Counted from the stretch's first letter, positions 1 to 8,279 are shown. The stretch is DNA of 64,000 nt from an uncultured Williamsia sp. (GCF_947494875.1 NZ_CANLWM010000002.1:62001-126000); one strand, 5' to 3'. Notes: generated by a model not told the origin, from the sequence alone. Program-made: numbers and translations.

Positions 1-1500
1 CACCAGGGACCCCTCGGGCAGCGCGACGCGGGTCAGTCCGCCGGGCAGCACCCACACCGATTCCCCGTCGTTGACGGCGAACGGGCGCAGGTCGACGTGC
101 CGCGGCGCCAGCTTGTCGCCGATCTTGGTCGGGACCGTCGAGAGTTGGACGACGGGCTGCGCGATCCAGCCGCGCGGGTCCGCCTTGATCTTGCGCGCCA
201 GCGAGTCCAGTTCGGCGCCGGTCGCGTCCGGACCGAACACGATGCCGTACCCACCGGATCCCTCGACCGGTTTCACCACCAACTCGTCGATGCGGTCGAG
301 CACCTCGTCGCGCTCGTCGTCGAGCCAACAGCGCAGCGTGTCGACGTTGCCCAGGGTCGGCTTCTCGCCGAGGTAGTACTGGATGATCTCCGGCACATAG
401 GTGTACACGAGCTTGTCGTCGCCCACCCCGTTGCCGACGGCACTGGAGATGACGACGTTGCCGGCGCGCGCCGCGTTGAGCAGACCCGCCACGCCGAGCA
501 TCGAGTCGGGCCGGAACTGCATGGGGTCGAGGAAGTCGTCGTCGATGCGGCGGTAGATGACGTCGACGCGCTGTTCGCCCTCGGTGGTGCGCATGTAGAC
601 GACGTTGTCGCGGCAGAACAGGTCGCGGCCTTCGACGAGCTCGACACCCATCTGACGTGCGAGCAGCGAGTGCTCGAAGTAGGCCGAGTTCGCCACGCCC
701 GGGGTGAGGACGACGACGTTCGGGTCGGCCTCGTTGAACGCCGCGGACGCGCGCAACGCCTTGAGGAGCTGGCTGGAGTAGTCGGCGACCGCGCGGACAC
801 GATGGCTGGAGAACAGGTCGGGGAAGACCCGCGCCATCGTGCGACGGTTCTCCATCACGTAGGAGACACCCGACGGTGACCGGAGGTTGTCCTCGAGCAC
901 CCGGAAGTCACCCTGCTCGTCGCGGATGAGATCGATTCCGGCGACGTGGATCCGGACACCGTTGGGCGGCTTGATGCCGACGGCCTGCCGGTGGAAGTGC
1001 TCACACGAGGTGACCAACCGCTTGGGGACGACGCCGTCCCGCAGGATCTCCTGCTCGCCGTAGATGTCGTCGAGGAACATCTCCAGGGCCTGGACACGCT
1101 GGGTGATGCCGCGTTCCAGTTTCGACCACTCCGCGGCGGAGATGACCCGGGGCACCACGTCCAGCGGGAAGGGACGCTCCTTGCCCGAGAGCGAGAAGGT
1201 GATGCCCTGGTCGATGAAGGCCCGCCCGAGCGCGTCCACCCGGTTCTCCAGGTCCACCCGGTCGCTGGGCGCCAGCGCCTTGTGGATACCGCGATACGGC
1301 GCCCGCACCTCGTCGTCGTGGTCGAACATCTCGTCGAAGGCGTTGACGTAGGGGCCTTTCGAGTAGCCCTCGAACAGACCGGTCGTACCCGACTGCCGCG
1401 GCTTGGACGACCGCGCCGGGGCCGCCTTCTTCGCGGGCGATCGACGCTCGGCGGGCTTCTTGGACGGGGCCTTCTTGTCGACCGAACTCGCGGGGCTCAT
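1..1500 (-). CDS. Circularly permuted ATP-grasp protein (DUF404/DUF407), 3' end outside window
   Basis: The minus strand reads open from an ATG at 1500 to the window edge, so the C-terminus is missing. The start is Lys/Ala-rich (about 30 residues). A long conserved body follows with segments such as RVLEDNLRSPSGVSYV, VVLTPGVANSAYFEHSLLA, DVIYRRIDDDFLDP and VVKPVEGSGGYGIVFGP. These are hallmarks of the circularly permuted ATP-grasp family represented in M. tuberculosis by the gene next to rpsT (Rv2411c). Members are thought to be ATP-dependent peptide-type ligases and usually sit beside an alpha-E protein and a transglutaminase, which would lie left of this window. The substrate is unknown. 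Confidence 0.9.
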   Translation of the reverse strand, partial: MSPASSVDKKAPSKKPAERRSPAKKAAPARSSKPRQSGTTGLFEGYSKGPYVNAFDEMFDHDDEVRAPYRGIHKALAPSDRVDLENRVDALGRAFIDQGITFSLSGKERPFPLDVVPRVISAAEWSKLERGITQRVQALEMFLDDIYGEQEILRDGVVPKRLVTSCEHFHRQAVGIKPPNGVRIHVAGIDLIRDEQGDFRVLEDNLRSPSGVSYVMENRRTMARVFPDLFSSHRVRAVADYSSQLLKALRASAAFNEADPNVVVLTPGVANSAYFEHSLLARQMGVELVEGRDLFCRDNVVYMRTTEGEQRVDVIYRRIDDDFLDPMQFRPDSMLGVAGLLNAARAGNVVISSAVGNGVGDDKLVYTYVPEIIQYYLGEKPTLGNVDTLRCWLDDERDEVLDRIDELVVKPVEGSGGYGIVFGPDATGAELDSLARKIKADPRGWIAQPVVQLSTVPTKIGDKLAPRHVDLRPFAVNDGESVWVLPGGLTRVALPEGSLV

Positions 1501-1560
1501 CTGTCCATCGTGCTACAGATGGCCCGCGGCGGCAGGGGCTTACGGTTCGGCACGCCGGAC

Positions 1561-2679
1561 TCAGGCCGATCGCACCCGCCTCCGCACTGCGGTCAGACGT
1601 CGATGACCGTTTCGCAGAACGGACTTCACACGCCGGGACACGGTCGGCGTGTCGTCGGGCAACGGCATGCGCCGCAACGTCTCGGCGAGGGTCGCGACGG
1701 CCGTCTCGAGCACCGCGTCGGGTGACGGTTCCGCCGCCTCGTCCCCGACGGACGAGGGGTCGACCCGCAGGTCGGCGAGATCACCGACGACGTCGTACCC
1801 GGCCGCGCGGATGTCGGCGACCATCACGTCGGCGCACTGCGCGGCCCAGGCAGCCTGCTCGCGGGTCAGCACCCGCGGGGAGCGGTCGGGGGCCTCGAAC
1901 AGCACCTCGCCGATGAGGAGTCTCTTGACCGCCCGCTCGTAGCGATCCCAGGGGACCGTCGACGGCTGCAGGTGCTCGTTCAGGCGGCGCACCACCTCGG
2001 TCTGCGTCGGCGAGAGCGCGGTGTTCGACGGTGGCACCGGACGGTCCAGCACCGTCGGGTCGACGCCGAGCAGACCGCAGAACCTGTCCCACAGCGTGGG
2101 CCCCGCGGCACCCGGGCGCGGGACGGTCACCACGTGCACCCGGTCGGCGGGCAGGTCGCGACCCCAGGTGCGCAGGATCCCGACGACGTCCTGGAACTCC
2201 CAGAACGGGTCCTGCTCGGCGCGTGGGAGGTCGCGCAGTCCCGTGACGAACTCGTCGAGGGTCGCGCGGTGCTGGTTCTTGACGTTCTCCTGCCACACCG
2301 AGGGGATCTGGCGCGCGAGGTCGCGCACCGTGACGACCACGTGCACGTCGAGGCCCGACAGATCGGACAGGACCCGCGCGACGACGTCGGCGTCGGCGGT
2401 GGCGAACAGTTCGTGCGAGATGACCGACGTGCCCGGCCATCCGCGCACCGCGTCGACGAGGCGCGGCCACGCGTCCGCGTGGGCGGGGTCGACCCAGTCC
2501 AGGTAGCGGGCGGGTTGCAGGTGGACCGCGGCGTGGAAGTGGTCGTCGACGACGTCGCCGGGGTACAGCAGCCCAGCCGAGCGCAGCGCGGTGTCCCGGT
2601 TCCGCCAGAGTCGGTCCTGGAGGTAGGTGGTCCCCGTCTTGGGTACCCCCACGTGCAGGAAGACAGCTGATCGAGACAT
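1561..2679 (-). CDS. Sulfotransferase-like P-loop protein
   Basis: This 372-residue protein starts at ATG 2679. The first residues, AVFLHVGVPKTGTTYLQ, form the PAPS-binding P-loop typical of sulfotransferases (5'-phosphosulfate-binding loop PKTGTT). A later SHELFATADADVV and VTVRDLARQIPSVWQE resemble the 3'-phosphate-binding region (R..R..SxW). The most likely role is sulfate transfer from PAPS to a carbohydrate, lipid or small metabolite. The substrate cannot be told. The frame stays open upstream to 3012, but the P-loop position and weak GGTGA ribosome site favour 2679. It stands alone between the ATP-grasp gene and rpsT and is not part of the usual synteny, so it may be a lineage-specific insertion. 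Confidence 0.8.
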   Translation of the reverse strand: MSRSAVFLHVGVPKTGTTYLQDRLWRNRDTALRSAGLLYPGDVVDDHFHAAVHLQPARYLDWVDPAHADAWPRLVDAVRGWPGTSVISHELFATADADVVARVLSDLSGLDVHVVVTVRDLARQIPSVWQENVKNQHRATLDEFVTGLRDLPRAEQDPFWEFQDVVGILRTWGRDLPADRVHVVTVPRPGAAGPTLWDRFCGLLGVDPTVLDRPVPPSNTALSPTQTEVVRRLNEHLQPSTVPWDRYERAVKRLLIGEVLFEAPDRSPRVLTREQAAWAAQCADVMVADIRAAGYDVVGDLADLRVDPSSVGDEAAEPSPDAVLETAVATLAETLRRMPLPDDTPTVSRRVKSVLRNGHRRLTAVRRRVRSA

Positions 2680-3026
2680 CAGTTCACCGCGGGTGAAACC
2701 ATTGACGACGATGCGGAGTTCACCCTGACGACCATGCCAGATCCGTCCGAATCGGGGGATTGGGACGGTTCGCCTGACAGGTGATCCACAGCCCGGGGAC
2801 AGGTCACCGTCGCGGATTTGGGCGGGGACCTGCGGCGCTGGTAACCTGGCCGGTCGGTGCTCGCACCGGGGCGTACATGCGCTGCCGGGCCGAGCGTGCA
2901 CCACAGACTTCCGTGACGATCCCGTTCGGCGGGACGTCACCGACACACAGACACCGTGGTCACCTGACCGCGACACGATCACCAGCGGCCACCCGGCCGC
3001 GACGACGAGCATGAGGTGCTAGACGC
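2680..3026. other. 347-base intergenic region upstream of rpsT
   Basis: No convincing gene is seen. It separates the divergent sulfotransferase-like gene from rpsT and holds a candidate rpsT promoter (annotated separately). The rpsT ribosome site GAGGTG lies about 10 bases before the GTG at 3027. Confidence 0.5.
2818..2847 (+). promoter_or_regulatory. Candidate rpsT promoter
   Basis: TTGGGC (2818-2823) and TAACCT (2842-2847) are separated by 18 bases, a sigma-A-like arrangement. This would leave an rpsT leader of roughly 170 bases. It is seen by eye only. Confidence 0.35.
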
Positions 3027-3287
3027 GTGGCAAACATCAAGTCGCAGATGAAGCGGATCCGGACCAACGAGATCGCCCGTCAGCGGAACCAGTCGGTCAA
3101 GTCGTCGCTGCGTACCGCGATCCGCAGCTTCCGTGCGGCCGTCGCGGCCGGCGAGAAGGACAAGGCGTCGGACCTTCTCGTCAGCACCAGCCGCCAGCTC
3201 GACAAGGCCGCCAGCAAGGGCGTCATCCACGCGAACCAGGCCGCCAACAAGAAGTCGGCGATGGCTGTCGCGCTCAACAAGCTCTGA
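3027..3287 (+). CDS. rpsT: 30S ribosomal protein S20
   Basis: This 86-residue basic protein begins [15 protein letters not shown] and contains [13 protein letters not shown] and [20 protein letters not shown], the full S20 signature at normal length. S20 binds 16S rRNA early in 30S assembly. The start is GTG with GAGGTG upstream. The gene is transcribed against holA, with a strong hairpin between the two ends. The rpsT-holA pairing is conserved in Mycobacteriales. Confidence 0.98.
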   Translation: MANIKSQMKRIRTNEIARQRNQSVKSSLRTAIRSFRAAVAAGEKDKASDLLVSTSRQLDKAASKGVIHANQAANKKSAMAVALNKL

Positions 3288-3319
3288 TCGACACCCGCCG
3301 CACGGCGGTGTCACCCGAT

Positions 3320-3353
3320 CCGGCCCGGATCCGCGTCTCGCGGACCGGGCCGG
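3320..3353. terminator. Bidirectional hairpin between rpsT and holA
   Basis: A perfect 9-base inverted repeat (CCGGCCCGG 3320-3328, CCGGGCCGG 3345-3353) has an additional inner TCCGCG/CGCGGA stem. There is no T-run, as is common in high-GC actinobacteria. It sits between convergent genes. Confidence 0.65.
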
Positions 3354-3374
3354 AGTCGTCGGTGGGTGGGGCGC

Positions 3375-4352
3375 TCAGCGCCCGGAACGCACGGTCGGGC
3401 GGAGATCGGCGACGGCCGCGACCGCACGCTGCAGGCTGTAGTCGGGGTCGGGCGCCTGCCCCTTCACCTCGCCGTTGAGGGTCGCGACGATGCCCATGGC
3501 GGTGGCGACGGCCTCTGACGTCCATCCCTGCGCCTGACCCGCGACCTTGCGCACCCGCCACGGCGGCATCCCGAGTTCGGCCGCCGAGGAGTTCGCGTCC
3601 CGTCCGCCCACGGACCGCACGCGGGCGATCGCGTGGATCGCCTCGGCGAGCGCGTCGGCGACGAGGACGTGCGGCACCCCGTGGTGTCCGGCCCAGGCGA
3701 GTGCCTCGAGAGCCTCGGCCTTCTTCCCGGTGACGGCGGCGTCGGCGATCTCGAACCCCGTCACCTCGGGACGGCCCGAGTAGTAGACGTCGACGGCGGC
3801 GGCGTCGACCTTGCCGCCGGTGTCGGCCACGAGCTGGCCGCACGCCGCGGCCAACTCACGGAGGTCGGCGCGGACCGTCTCCACCAGACGCGCGGCGACC
3901 TCCCCGGACACCTTCACCCCCAAGGACGAGAACTCGGCGGCCACGAAGGCGATCCGGTCGCCGACACGGGTGATCGGGGCGCAGTCGTGGACCCGCGCCC
4001 CGGCCTTCCTCAGCGTGGCGGGCATCGTCTTCGTCCGCCCTCCCCCGGAGTGCGCGACGACGAGGGTGATGCCGTCGGGCAGGTCCTGCGCGGCCGCGGT
4101 GATCGCGGCGGCGGGTTCCTTCCCGGCGTCGGCGGCGGACTCCACGACCACCATCCGAGCATCACCGAACAGCGACGGGCTGAGCAGTTCCACCAGGTCG
4201 TGCTCGCCGACGTCGCCGGCCCGGATGCGCGAGACCGGCACGTCGCCGCCCGCGTCCCGGACGGCCTCCGCACGGATCGCCGAGACGGCGCGCTCACCGA
4301 GGAAGTCGTCGTCACCGAGGAGGAGGTGCAGCCGGTCGCTCACCCCGCCCAT
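3375..4352 (-). CDS. holA: DNA polymerase III delta subunit
   Basis: The product is 325 residues from ATG 4352, or 322 from the in-frame GTG at 4343. RLHLLLGDDDFLGERAV, a central ITLVVAHSGGGRTK and the C-terminal helical part with ALAWAGHHGVPHVLVADALA and MGIVATLNGEVKGQAPDPDYSLQRAVAA match HolA, the clamp-loader subunit that opens the beta clamp. In related genomes holA follows comEC on the same strand. Here the 3' end of the comEC remnant overlaps the holA start, preserving the ancestral junction although comEC itself is broken. Confidence 0.93.
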   Translation of the reverse strand: MGGVSDRLHLLLGDDDFLGERAVSAIRAEAVRDAGGDVPVSRIRAGDVGEHDLVELLSPSLFGDARMVVVESAADAGKEPAAAITAAAQDLPDGITLVVAHSGGGRTKTMPATLRKAGARVHDCAPITRVGDRIAFVAAEFSSLGVKVSGEVAARLVETVRADLRELAAACGQLVADTGGKVDAAAVDVYYSGRPEVTGFEIADAAVTGKKAEALEALAWAGHHGVPHVLVADALAEAIHAIARVRSVGGRDANSSAAELGMPPWRVRKVAGQAQGWTSEAVATAMGIVATLNGEVKGQAPDPDYSLQRAVAAVADLRPTVRSGR

Positions 4353-4790
4353 GCTGCCAGCGCGCGCCGACAGACTCGCGGGCGGTGCGCCGACGGGACC
4401 ACAGCACCGCCGCGCCCACACCGACGCCGATGATCGCCGTCGCCGCACCCGCCCCCGCCACCCCGTCGGGCACCGTCAGCGTCGCCCCGGGAGCACGGGC
4501 GAGACGATCGGCGACGACGACCATCCACCACAGTTCCGGACCGGTTGCCCGAGCGAGCACCTCGGCGCCGACCGATGTCATGCCCGTGCACACCGCCGCG
4601 GCGGTGCCGAGCACGGTGATCGGCGCGACCACCGGCGCGACGACGATGTTGGCGAGCACCCCCACCACGCTCACCGAGCCCGCGAACAGCACGACGAGCG
4701 GTGTGGTCACCAGTTGCGCGGTCGCGGCGATGGCGACGGGATCGGCGACCACCCGCGGGATCCGTCGGTCCACGGCGAGCAATCGTGCAG
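4312..4790 (-). pseudogene. comEC: comEC 3' remnant (competence domain C-terminal part)
   Basis: The frame encodes ADPVAIAATAQLVTTPLVV, then LFAGSVSVVGVLANIVVAPVV and APITVLGTAAAV, typical of the last third of the ComEC DNA-uptake channel (Competence domain). It ends after one more membrane segment. The preceding several hundred residues are not upstream; the coding signal stops near 4790 at the island junction. The matching 5' piece lies at 12119-12583 on the same strand. The nominal ATG at about 4782 lies inside former coding sequence, so a functional product is unlikely. The ComEC family identity is firm; the exact break point is inferred. Confidence 0.85.
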
Positions 4791-5135
4791 TTAATGTTGT
4801 CGGTGCAGATCGAGCGGGCCGGCGCCGGGCGCCGCGTGTTCGACCCGGATCTCGTCTCTCTGAAGTGGGTCAGCTAGCCCGGCGCACCGCGCGGGCGTCG
4901 CGGATCCGCTGCAGGCGGCGCACCAGCATCGGGTCGACGGCGAGCGCCGCCGGGTCGTCGAGGATGCGCGCGAGCCGCTGGTCGCCAACGGGCACAGGCT
5001 GATCCCGTGGGAGGCCGACCTGATACGCACCGTGCTGGCGGGCGGTCCTGGCGACGTCGCGGCTCGCTGGGGCTCACTCGCCGGTCGACTTTCCGCGGGC
5101 ACTTCGCCGAGCACCTCGCGCCAGGCGGCGTCGAC
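4791..5135. other. Left island edge, mosaic without an intact gene
   Basis: There is no complete gene in this 345-base stretch. On the minus strand, about 5080-4870, a short frame with strongly GC-biased third positions reads GDQRLARILDDPAALAVDP and MLVRRLQRIRDARAVRRAS before a stop. It looks like the C-terminus of a lost gene. On the plus strand 4794-4877 encodes a 27-residue peptide (VQIERAGAGRRVFDPDL), and another open stretch reads IPWEADLIRTVLAGGPGDV. I recognise none of these. The pattern suggests decayed fragments stacked at the insertion junction. Confidence 0.4.
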
Positions 5136-5705
5136 TTACTCCTGCTCGTGCAGCCGAGCTCGCATGTGGTCGAGGACGGCGGCCTGAGCGTCCTGTAGTT
5201 GCGATCCAGCCGCACGCGGATCAAACGGACGTGAGTTCATACCCTCTCGGACAATGGGTTGCAGGTTCAACAGCTTCACGACGAGATCGACGAGCAACGG
5301 CACCGCCCCATTCAGCACTAGTGCGGACGCGGAAGCTGCGAATTCGTAGCTGAGGTGAATCTCCAGCGGCTCCGTGGTGTTCTTGGGTTGCTCGCACTCG
5401 CTGTGAAGATCGCGGAGGGCCTGATCGGTGAGCGGCGGCACGGTCGAGATCAGTTGGATAGGCGTCAGCGGAACAAGCATTGCGGTCTGCAGACGGCTGT
5501 CGGCGGGGTTGCCGCCCACGATGCGACAGATCTCCCGGTAAGCGCTGGCCGCATAGTTGGTCACCGCACGGTTCAGAAGCTTTGCGTCCTGCCCGAGGAA
5601 CCAGTCGACCTTCTGGGGTTCCACGTGCGACGGGTCCACGATGATGTCCGTGACGAGGTCGGCGAGACGATCGACGATCTCCCGGTGCAAGTCCGCGTTG
5701 GTCAT
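5136..5705 (-). CDS. Hypothetical 189-residue island protein
   Basis: The likely start is ATG 5705 (MTNADLHREIVDRL); the frame is open further upstream but looks non-coding there. The protein is mixed alpha/beta, with HVEPQKVDWFLGQDAKLLNR near residue 30 and a hydrophobic stretch around residues 125-150 (ASASALVLNGAVPLLVDLVVKLL). That stretch could be an amphipathic or membrane-associated helix. Codon use is less GC3-biased than the core. It is the last gene of a four-gene minus-strand run starting at 6586, but a strong hairpin (about 5787-5820) separates it from the gene before. Family unknown. Confidence 0.6.
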   Translation of the reverse strand: MTNADLHREIVDRLADLVTDIIVDPSHVEPQKVDWFLGQDAKLLNRAVTNYAASAYREICRIVGGNPADSRLQTAMLVPLTPIQLISTVPPLTDQALRDLHSECEQPKNTTEPLEIHLSYEFAASASALVLNGAVPLLVDLVVKLLNLQPIVREGMNSRPFDPRAAGSQLQDAQAAVLDHMRARLHEQE

Positions 5706-5786
5706 GACAGACAGTGTTCCCGATGACGGGCCGCCCGCCCATAACGCGGAGTTCGAGCGCGCGCCGCCGTCCGGCCACGGGACACG

Positions 5787-5820
5787 AAGGAACCCTCCCC
5801 ACTTCCCCGGGGGAGGGCCT
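5787..5820 (-). terminator. Hairpin after the 75-residue membrane protein gene
   Basis: CCCTCCCC (5793-5800) pairs with GGGGAGGG around 5809-5817, and flanking AAGG/CCTT extend the stem. Read on the minus strand it follows the gene ending at 5855 and is followed by a short T-containing tail. It may terminate that transcript or attenuate into the 189-residue gene. Confidence 0.55.
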
Positions 5821-5854
5821 TCGTCACAGTGCCTCACGTGCGCCGTTACTCGAA

Positions 5855-6082
5855 CTACTTGAAATACCAGAGCCACAGTTGCGCAAGCGCGAAACTCACA
5901 ACAGCATGGCTGCTGCCGGTCACAAGCCCCTGCACCACACGGCCTTTCAGATCTTTCCTCAGCTGCTCACCGAAGTTTCGCCACTCCGCCCGGTGGGCGT
6001 CCAGCATCTGCTCCAGCTCCTCGCGGTCGATGTCCTTCCCGTCATCGTCGTCATGGTCATTCGGAACCGGGTGATCGTTCAT
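5855..6082 (-). CDS. Small membrane-anchored protein (75 aa)
   Basis: ATG 6082 is preceded by GAGGAG at ideal spacing, which fixes the start. The N-terminal half is very acidic (NDHDDDDGKDIDREELEQML). A charged helix follows (HRAEWRNFGEQLRKDLKGRV). The C-terminal 25 residues are hydrophobic with aromatics (SSHAVVSFALAQLWLWYF) and form a single tail anchor. Cytosolic domain plus C-terminal membrane anchor would suit a small toxin or membrane-sensing partner, but that is inference. It follows the ribbon-helix-helix-like gene in the same direction with an 85-base gap. I do not recognise the family. Confidence 0.6.
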   Translation of the reverse strand: MNDHPVPNDHDDDDGKDIDREELEQMLDAHRAEWRNFGEQLRKDLKGRVVQGLVTGSSHAVVSFALAQLWLWYFK

Positions 6083-6167
6083 GGCTCCTCGTGCTGTCCC
6101 TGTTACAGGTCGACGTCGTTCGAAGACCTGGACGCGGATGGGACACGTCCGCAACTCTGTGGGGCGC

Positions 6168-6383
6168 CTAGTCGGCGTCCTCCAGCAGCCCCCGGGCAGC
6201 CGACAGCGTCGCCGCGCGGACGAAGGCAGACTTCGACGTCTTCACCTTCCGGTCTGCGAGCAACGCGAGCGCCCGATCGATCTCCGCCATCTCCTCTGCG
6301 GTGACCTTGCCCTGGACAACCAGATTCAGGGGAGAACGCTCTTCCAGCAGTCCCCTCAACGTGCTAGCCCCCATCGCGCTCAC
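6168..6383 (-). CDS. Ribbon-helix-helix-like small protein (antitoxin-like)
   Basis: This 71-residue product starts at GTG 6383, or at the ATG three codons in. SPLNLVVQGKVTAEEMAEID could be a beta strand leading into a helix. It is followed by ALALLADRKVKTSKSAFVRA and then TLSAARGLLED, the beta-alpha-alpha pattern of Arc/MetJ/CopG-type DNA-binding proteins that often act as antitoxins or autorepressors. The GTG overlaps the TGA of the upstream 68-residue gene (GTGA), showing translational coupling. A role in repressing its own operon is plausible. The fold call is by eye and moderate in confidence. Confidence 0.6.
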   Translation of the reverse strand: MSAMGASTLRGLLEERSPLNLVVQGKVTAEEMAEIDRALALLADRKVKTSKSAFVRAATLSAARGLLEDAD

Positions 6384-6586
6384 CCCCGTTCTTCGATGTA
6401 GTCACTTCGTGTGTCCTTCTCTTCCAGTTGCGTCCGGAGGCACGTTGCCTCCTTCTGTTCGTCTCCCAGAAACAGACTGCAACCCGTTCCCGGGAGGCCG
6501 CCGACTGCCAGATCGGCTACCTCGACCGCTGGCGCGTCCCACGCACGCGCAGCATCGAGGATGGCCAACGGTATACCGATGTCCAT
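6380..6586 (-). CDS. Hypothetical 68-residue protein, first gene of the RHH operon
   Basis: The gene begins at ATG 6586 (MDIGIPLAILDAARAWDAPA) and ends in a polar tail (CLRTQLEEKDTRSDYIEERG). The stop overlaps the next gene's GTG, which supports this as real coding sequence. The frame is open upstream and the gene may be longer or a C-terminal remnant. Nothing in it is recognised. Confidence 0.5.
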   Translation of the reverse strand: MDIGIPLAILDAARAWDAPAVEVADLAVGGLPGTGCSLFLGDEQKEATCLRTQLEEKDTRSDYIEERG

Positions 6587-6643
6587 CCTCGCGTCAACAC
6601 CACATCGAACACCCCGGAACCGGCTCGCCAGTGTCCGCGTCCA

Positions 6644-6742
6644 ATGGGTGTGAGCATCCTCGACGCCTGGGGCACCGCGGCCATGATCGCCGCGTTCGCT
6701 TTCCTGCTGTACCGCTACCTCGTCGGCCCGCCACCGGACTGA
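6644..6742 (+). CDS. Possible 32-residue membrane microprotein, copy A
   Basis: A short frame from ATG 6644 (alternative GTG 6650) encodes MGVSILDAWGTAAMI then AAFAFLLYRYLVGPPPD, a single membrane helix with a short polar tail. Copy B at 10867 differs by two residues, and two of the codon differences are silent. No clear ribosome site is present, and the last 28 bases overlap the oppositely oriented zinc-ribbon gene. Coding status is uncertain. Confidence 0.35.
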   Translation: MGVSILDAWGTAAMIAAFAFLLYRYLVGPPPD

Positions 6743-6930
6743 CGACGCAGTGAGCGCGGCGCGGTAGGGATGTCGTCGGCGGCGGTGACCGCGTCGCACG
6801 TCCGGCAGACCCAGTGGCGGCACGGGTCGGGCCGCTGGTTGCTCCACCCGACGAGATGCGATCGCGGTCGGCGCCAGTCCGCCCCGCACGCCGGGCACGC
6901 GGGCGGCTTCCACTCGATCCACGGCGACAC
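6715..6930 (-). CDS. Small zinc-ribbon protein, copy A (71 aa)
   Basis: GTG 6930 has AGGAGG just upstream. The protein starts MSPWIEWKPPACPACGADW and has paired CxxC motifs at residues 12/15 (CPAC) and 42/45 (CRTC), plus Cys37, consistent with a structural zinc site. It is 63/71 identical to copy B (10938-11153). Function is unknown; zinc ribbons of this size usually bind nucleic acid or act as adaptors. It marks the left border of each of two cassettes in the island. Confidence 0.65.
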   Translation of the reverse strand: MSPWIEWKPPACPACGADWRRPRSHLVGWSNQRPDPCRHWVCRTCDAVTAADDIPTAPRSLRRQSGGGPTR

Positions 6931-7093
6931 GGGACCTCCTCGGCCCGCGAGGAGTGAGTACCACCCTACGAACGACCACAGACACGCCCTGCGATAAGTA
7001 AAGAGTGCGTAACGCTGTCGGTGCCGCTTCATATACAAGTGTTCGGCGCCCGGATCCGCGAGGCCATTCCTTCGCTCGAGAGACTCCACGCGC

Positions 7094-8266
7094 ATGTCTA
7101 CGCCGCCGCCAGATCTGTCCGGGTTCAACTTCGACCGTCCCGGCGACTTGCCGGCCTGGATCCGGCCGCCGAAGAAGCGTCCGAAGTGGCCGTACATCGT
7201 GGCAGTGGTAATCGTGCTGTTTGTGATCATCGGCCTCGTCGCGCCGAAGGAGCAGAAGGACACCCCCACCCAGGCGGCCGATAAGTCCACTGCGCCGACC
7301 TCCGCATCGGCGGCTACGACGACGTCGAGTGCGGCGCCGTCGCCGACACCCGAGAAGCCGCTCGCCGTGGCCCCCGTCGCCGACAAGGTTGAGAACGCCG
7401 CGCCCGCGAATGCCGCCCTCGCGAAGCTGAACGCGCTCGCGGTCAAGGGGCGTGCACCGAAGACCGGCTACGACCGCGCGCAGTTCGGCCAGGCCTGGAC
7501 CGACGACGTCAACGTCGAGTCCGGCCACAACGGCTGCGACACCCGCAACGACATCCTGCGTCGCGACCTCACCGCCACCAAGGTGAAGCCGGGCTCGAAG
7601 GGTTGCGCCGTCACCTCGGGCACGCTGGCGGACCCCTACACCGGCAAGACGATCGCGTTCACCCGCGGGGAGTCGAGTTCGTCCGCCGTGCAGATTGACC
7701 ACGTCGTCGCCCTGTCCGACGCATGGCAGAAGGGCGCACAGCAGCTCTCAGCCGAGCAGCGTCGCGACTTCGCCAACGACCCGCGCAACCTGCAGGCCAC
7801 CGACGGCCCGACCAACCAGAAGAAGGGCGACGGCGACGCCGCCACATGGCTCGTGCCGAACACCTCCTACCGCTGCACATACGTGTCGCGACAGATCGAC
7901 GTGAAGGCCCTCTACAAGCTGTGGGTCACCCAGGCCGAGAAAGACGCCATGGTCCGCGTACTCACGTCGTGCGGCGCCACTCCCCCGCCGGCGCCGACCA
8001 CCTCGTCCGCAGCACCTCGCCCGACCCGCACGTCCACCGCGACACCCGCCCCGGCCTACACATCGCCACCCACCACACGGGAATACGTCCCGGCGCCAGC
8101 CCCCGCGTACACCCCACCGGCACCGGCGGTGGGCGGAGGCGAGCCGTTCTACGCGAACTGCGATGAGGCGAGGGCCGCTGGGGCTGCGCCGATTCTGGCC
8201 GGGGAGCCGGGCTACCGGCTGAAGCTGGACCGCAACAAGGACGGCGTCGCCTGCGAAAGCAGCTGA
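7094..8266 (+). CDS. Membrane-anchored DUF1524 (HNH-like) nuclease with excalibur domain
   Basis: This 390-residue product has a short Pro-rich cytosolic start and one membrane helix (about residues 34-50, YIVAVVIVLFVIIGLVAP). A Ser/Thr/Ala-rich linker follows, then a secreted domain with CDTRNDILRRDL, VQIDHVVALSDAWQKGA and FANDPRNLQATDGPTNQKKG. These are the conserved motifs of the DUF1524/GmrSD C-terminal HNH superfamily (catalytic His in DHV, Asn/Asp in NDPRNL). A Pro/Thr linker leads to a C-terminal excalibur calcium-binding motif (NCDEARAAG...DRNKDGVACE). It is probably an extracellular nuclease. It is cargo of cassette A. A shorter relative lies in the core at 19769-20449. Confidence 0.85.
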   Translation: MSTPPPDLSGFNFDRPGDLPAWIRPPKKRPKWPYIVAVVIVLFVIIGLVAPKEQKDTPTQAADKSTAPTSASAATTTSSAAPSPTPEKPLAVAPVADKVENAAPANAALAKLNALAVKGRAPKTGYDRAQFGQAWTDDVNVESGHNGCDTRNDILRRDLTATKVKPGSKGCAVTSGTLADPYTGKTIAFTRGESSSSAVQIDHVVALSDAWQKGAQQLSAEQRRDFANDPRNLQATDGPTNQKKGDGDAATWLVPNTSYRCTYVSRQIDVKALYKLWVTQAEKDAMVRVLTSCGATPPPAPTTSSAAPRPTRTSTATPAPAYTSPPTTREYVPAPAPAYTPPAPAVGGGEPFYANCDEARAAGAAPILAGEPGYRLKLDRNKDGVACESS

Positions 8267-8279
8267 CCCACACCGGTGG

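Larger units (their letters stand above)
6638..6968. repeat. Direct repeat copy A, left border of cassette A
   Basis: About 330 bases closely match 10858-11190 (roughly 90% identical by eye). It contains the zinc-ribbon gene (minus) and the 3'-overlapping 32-codon frame (plus). Similarity begins at GCGTCCAATG and fades after CCTACGA. Confidence 0.85.

Noticed and set aside
5007-5198. Plus-strand 63-codon gene at the left island edge
   Set aside because: No ribosome site and a competing minus-strand frame with better codon bias; kept only as part of a mosaic region.
6770-7284. Several short plus-strand frames between the zinc-ribbon gene and the DUF1524 gene
   Set aside because: They overlap well-supported genes on other frames and have no start signals.
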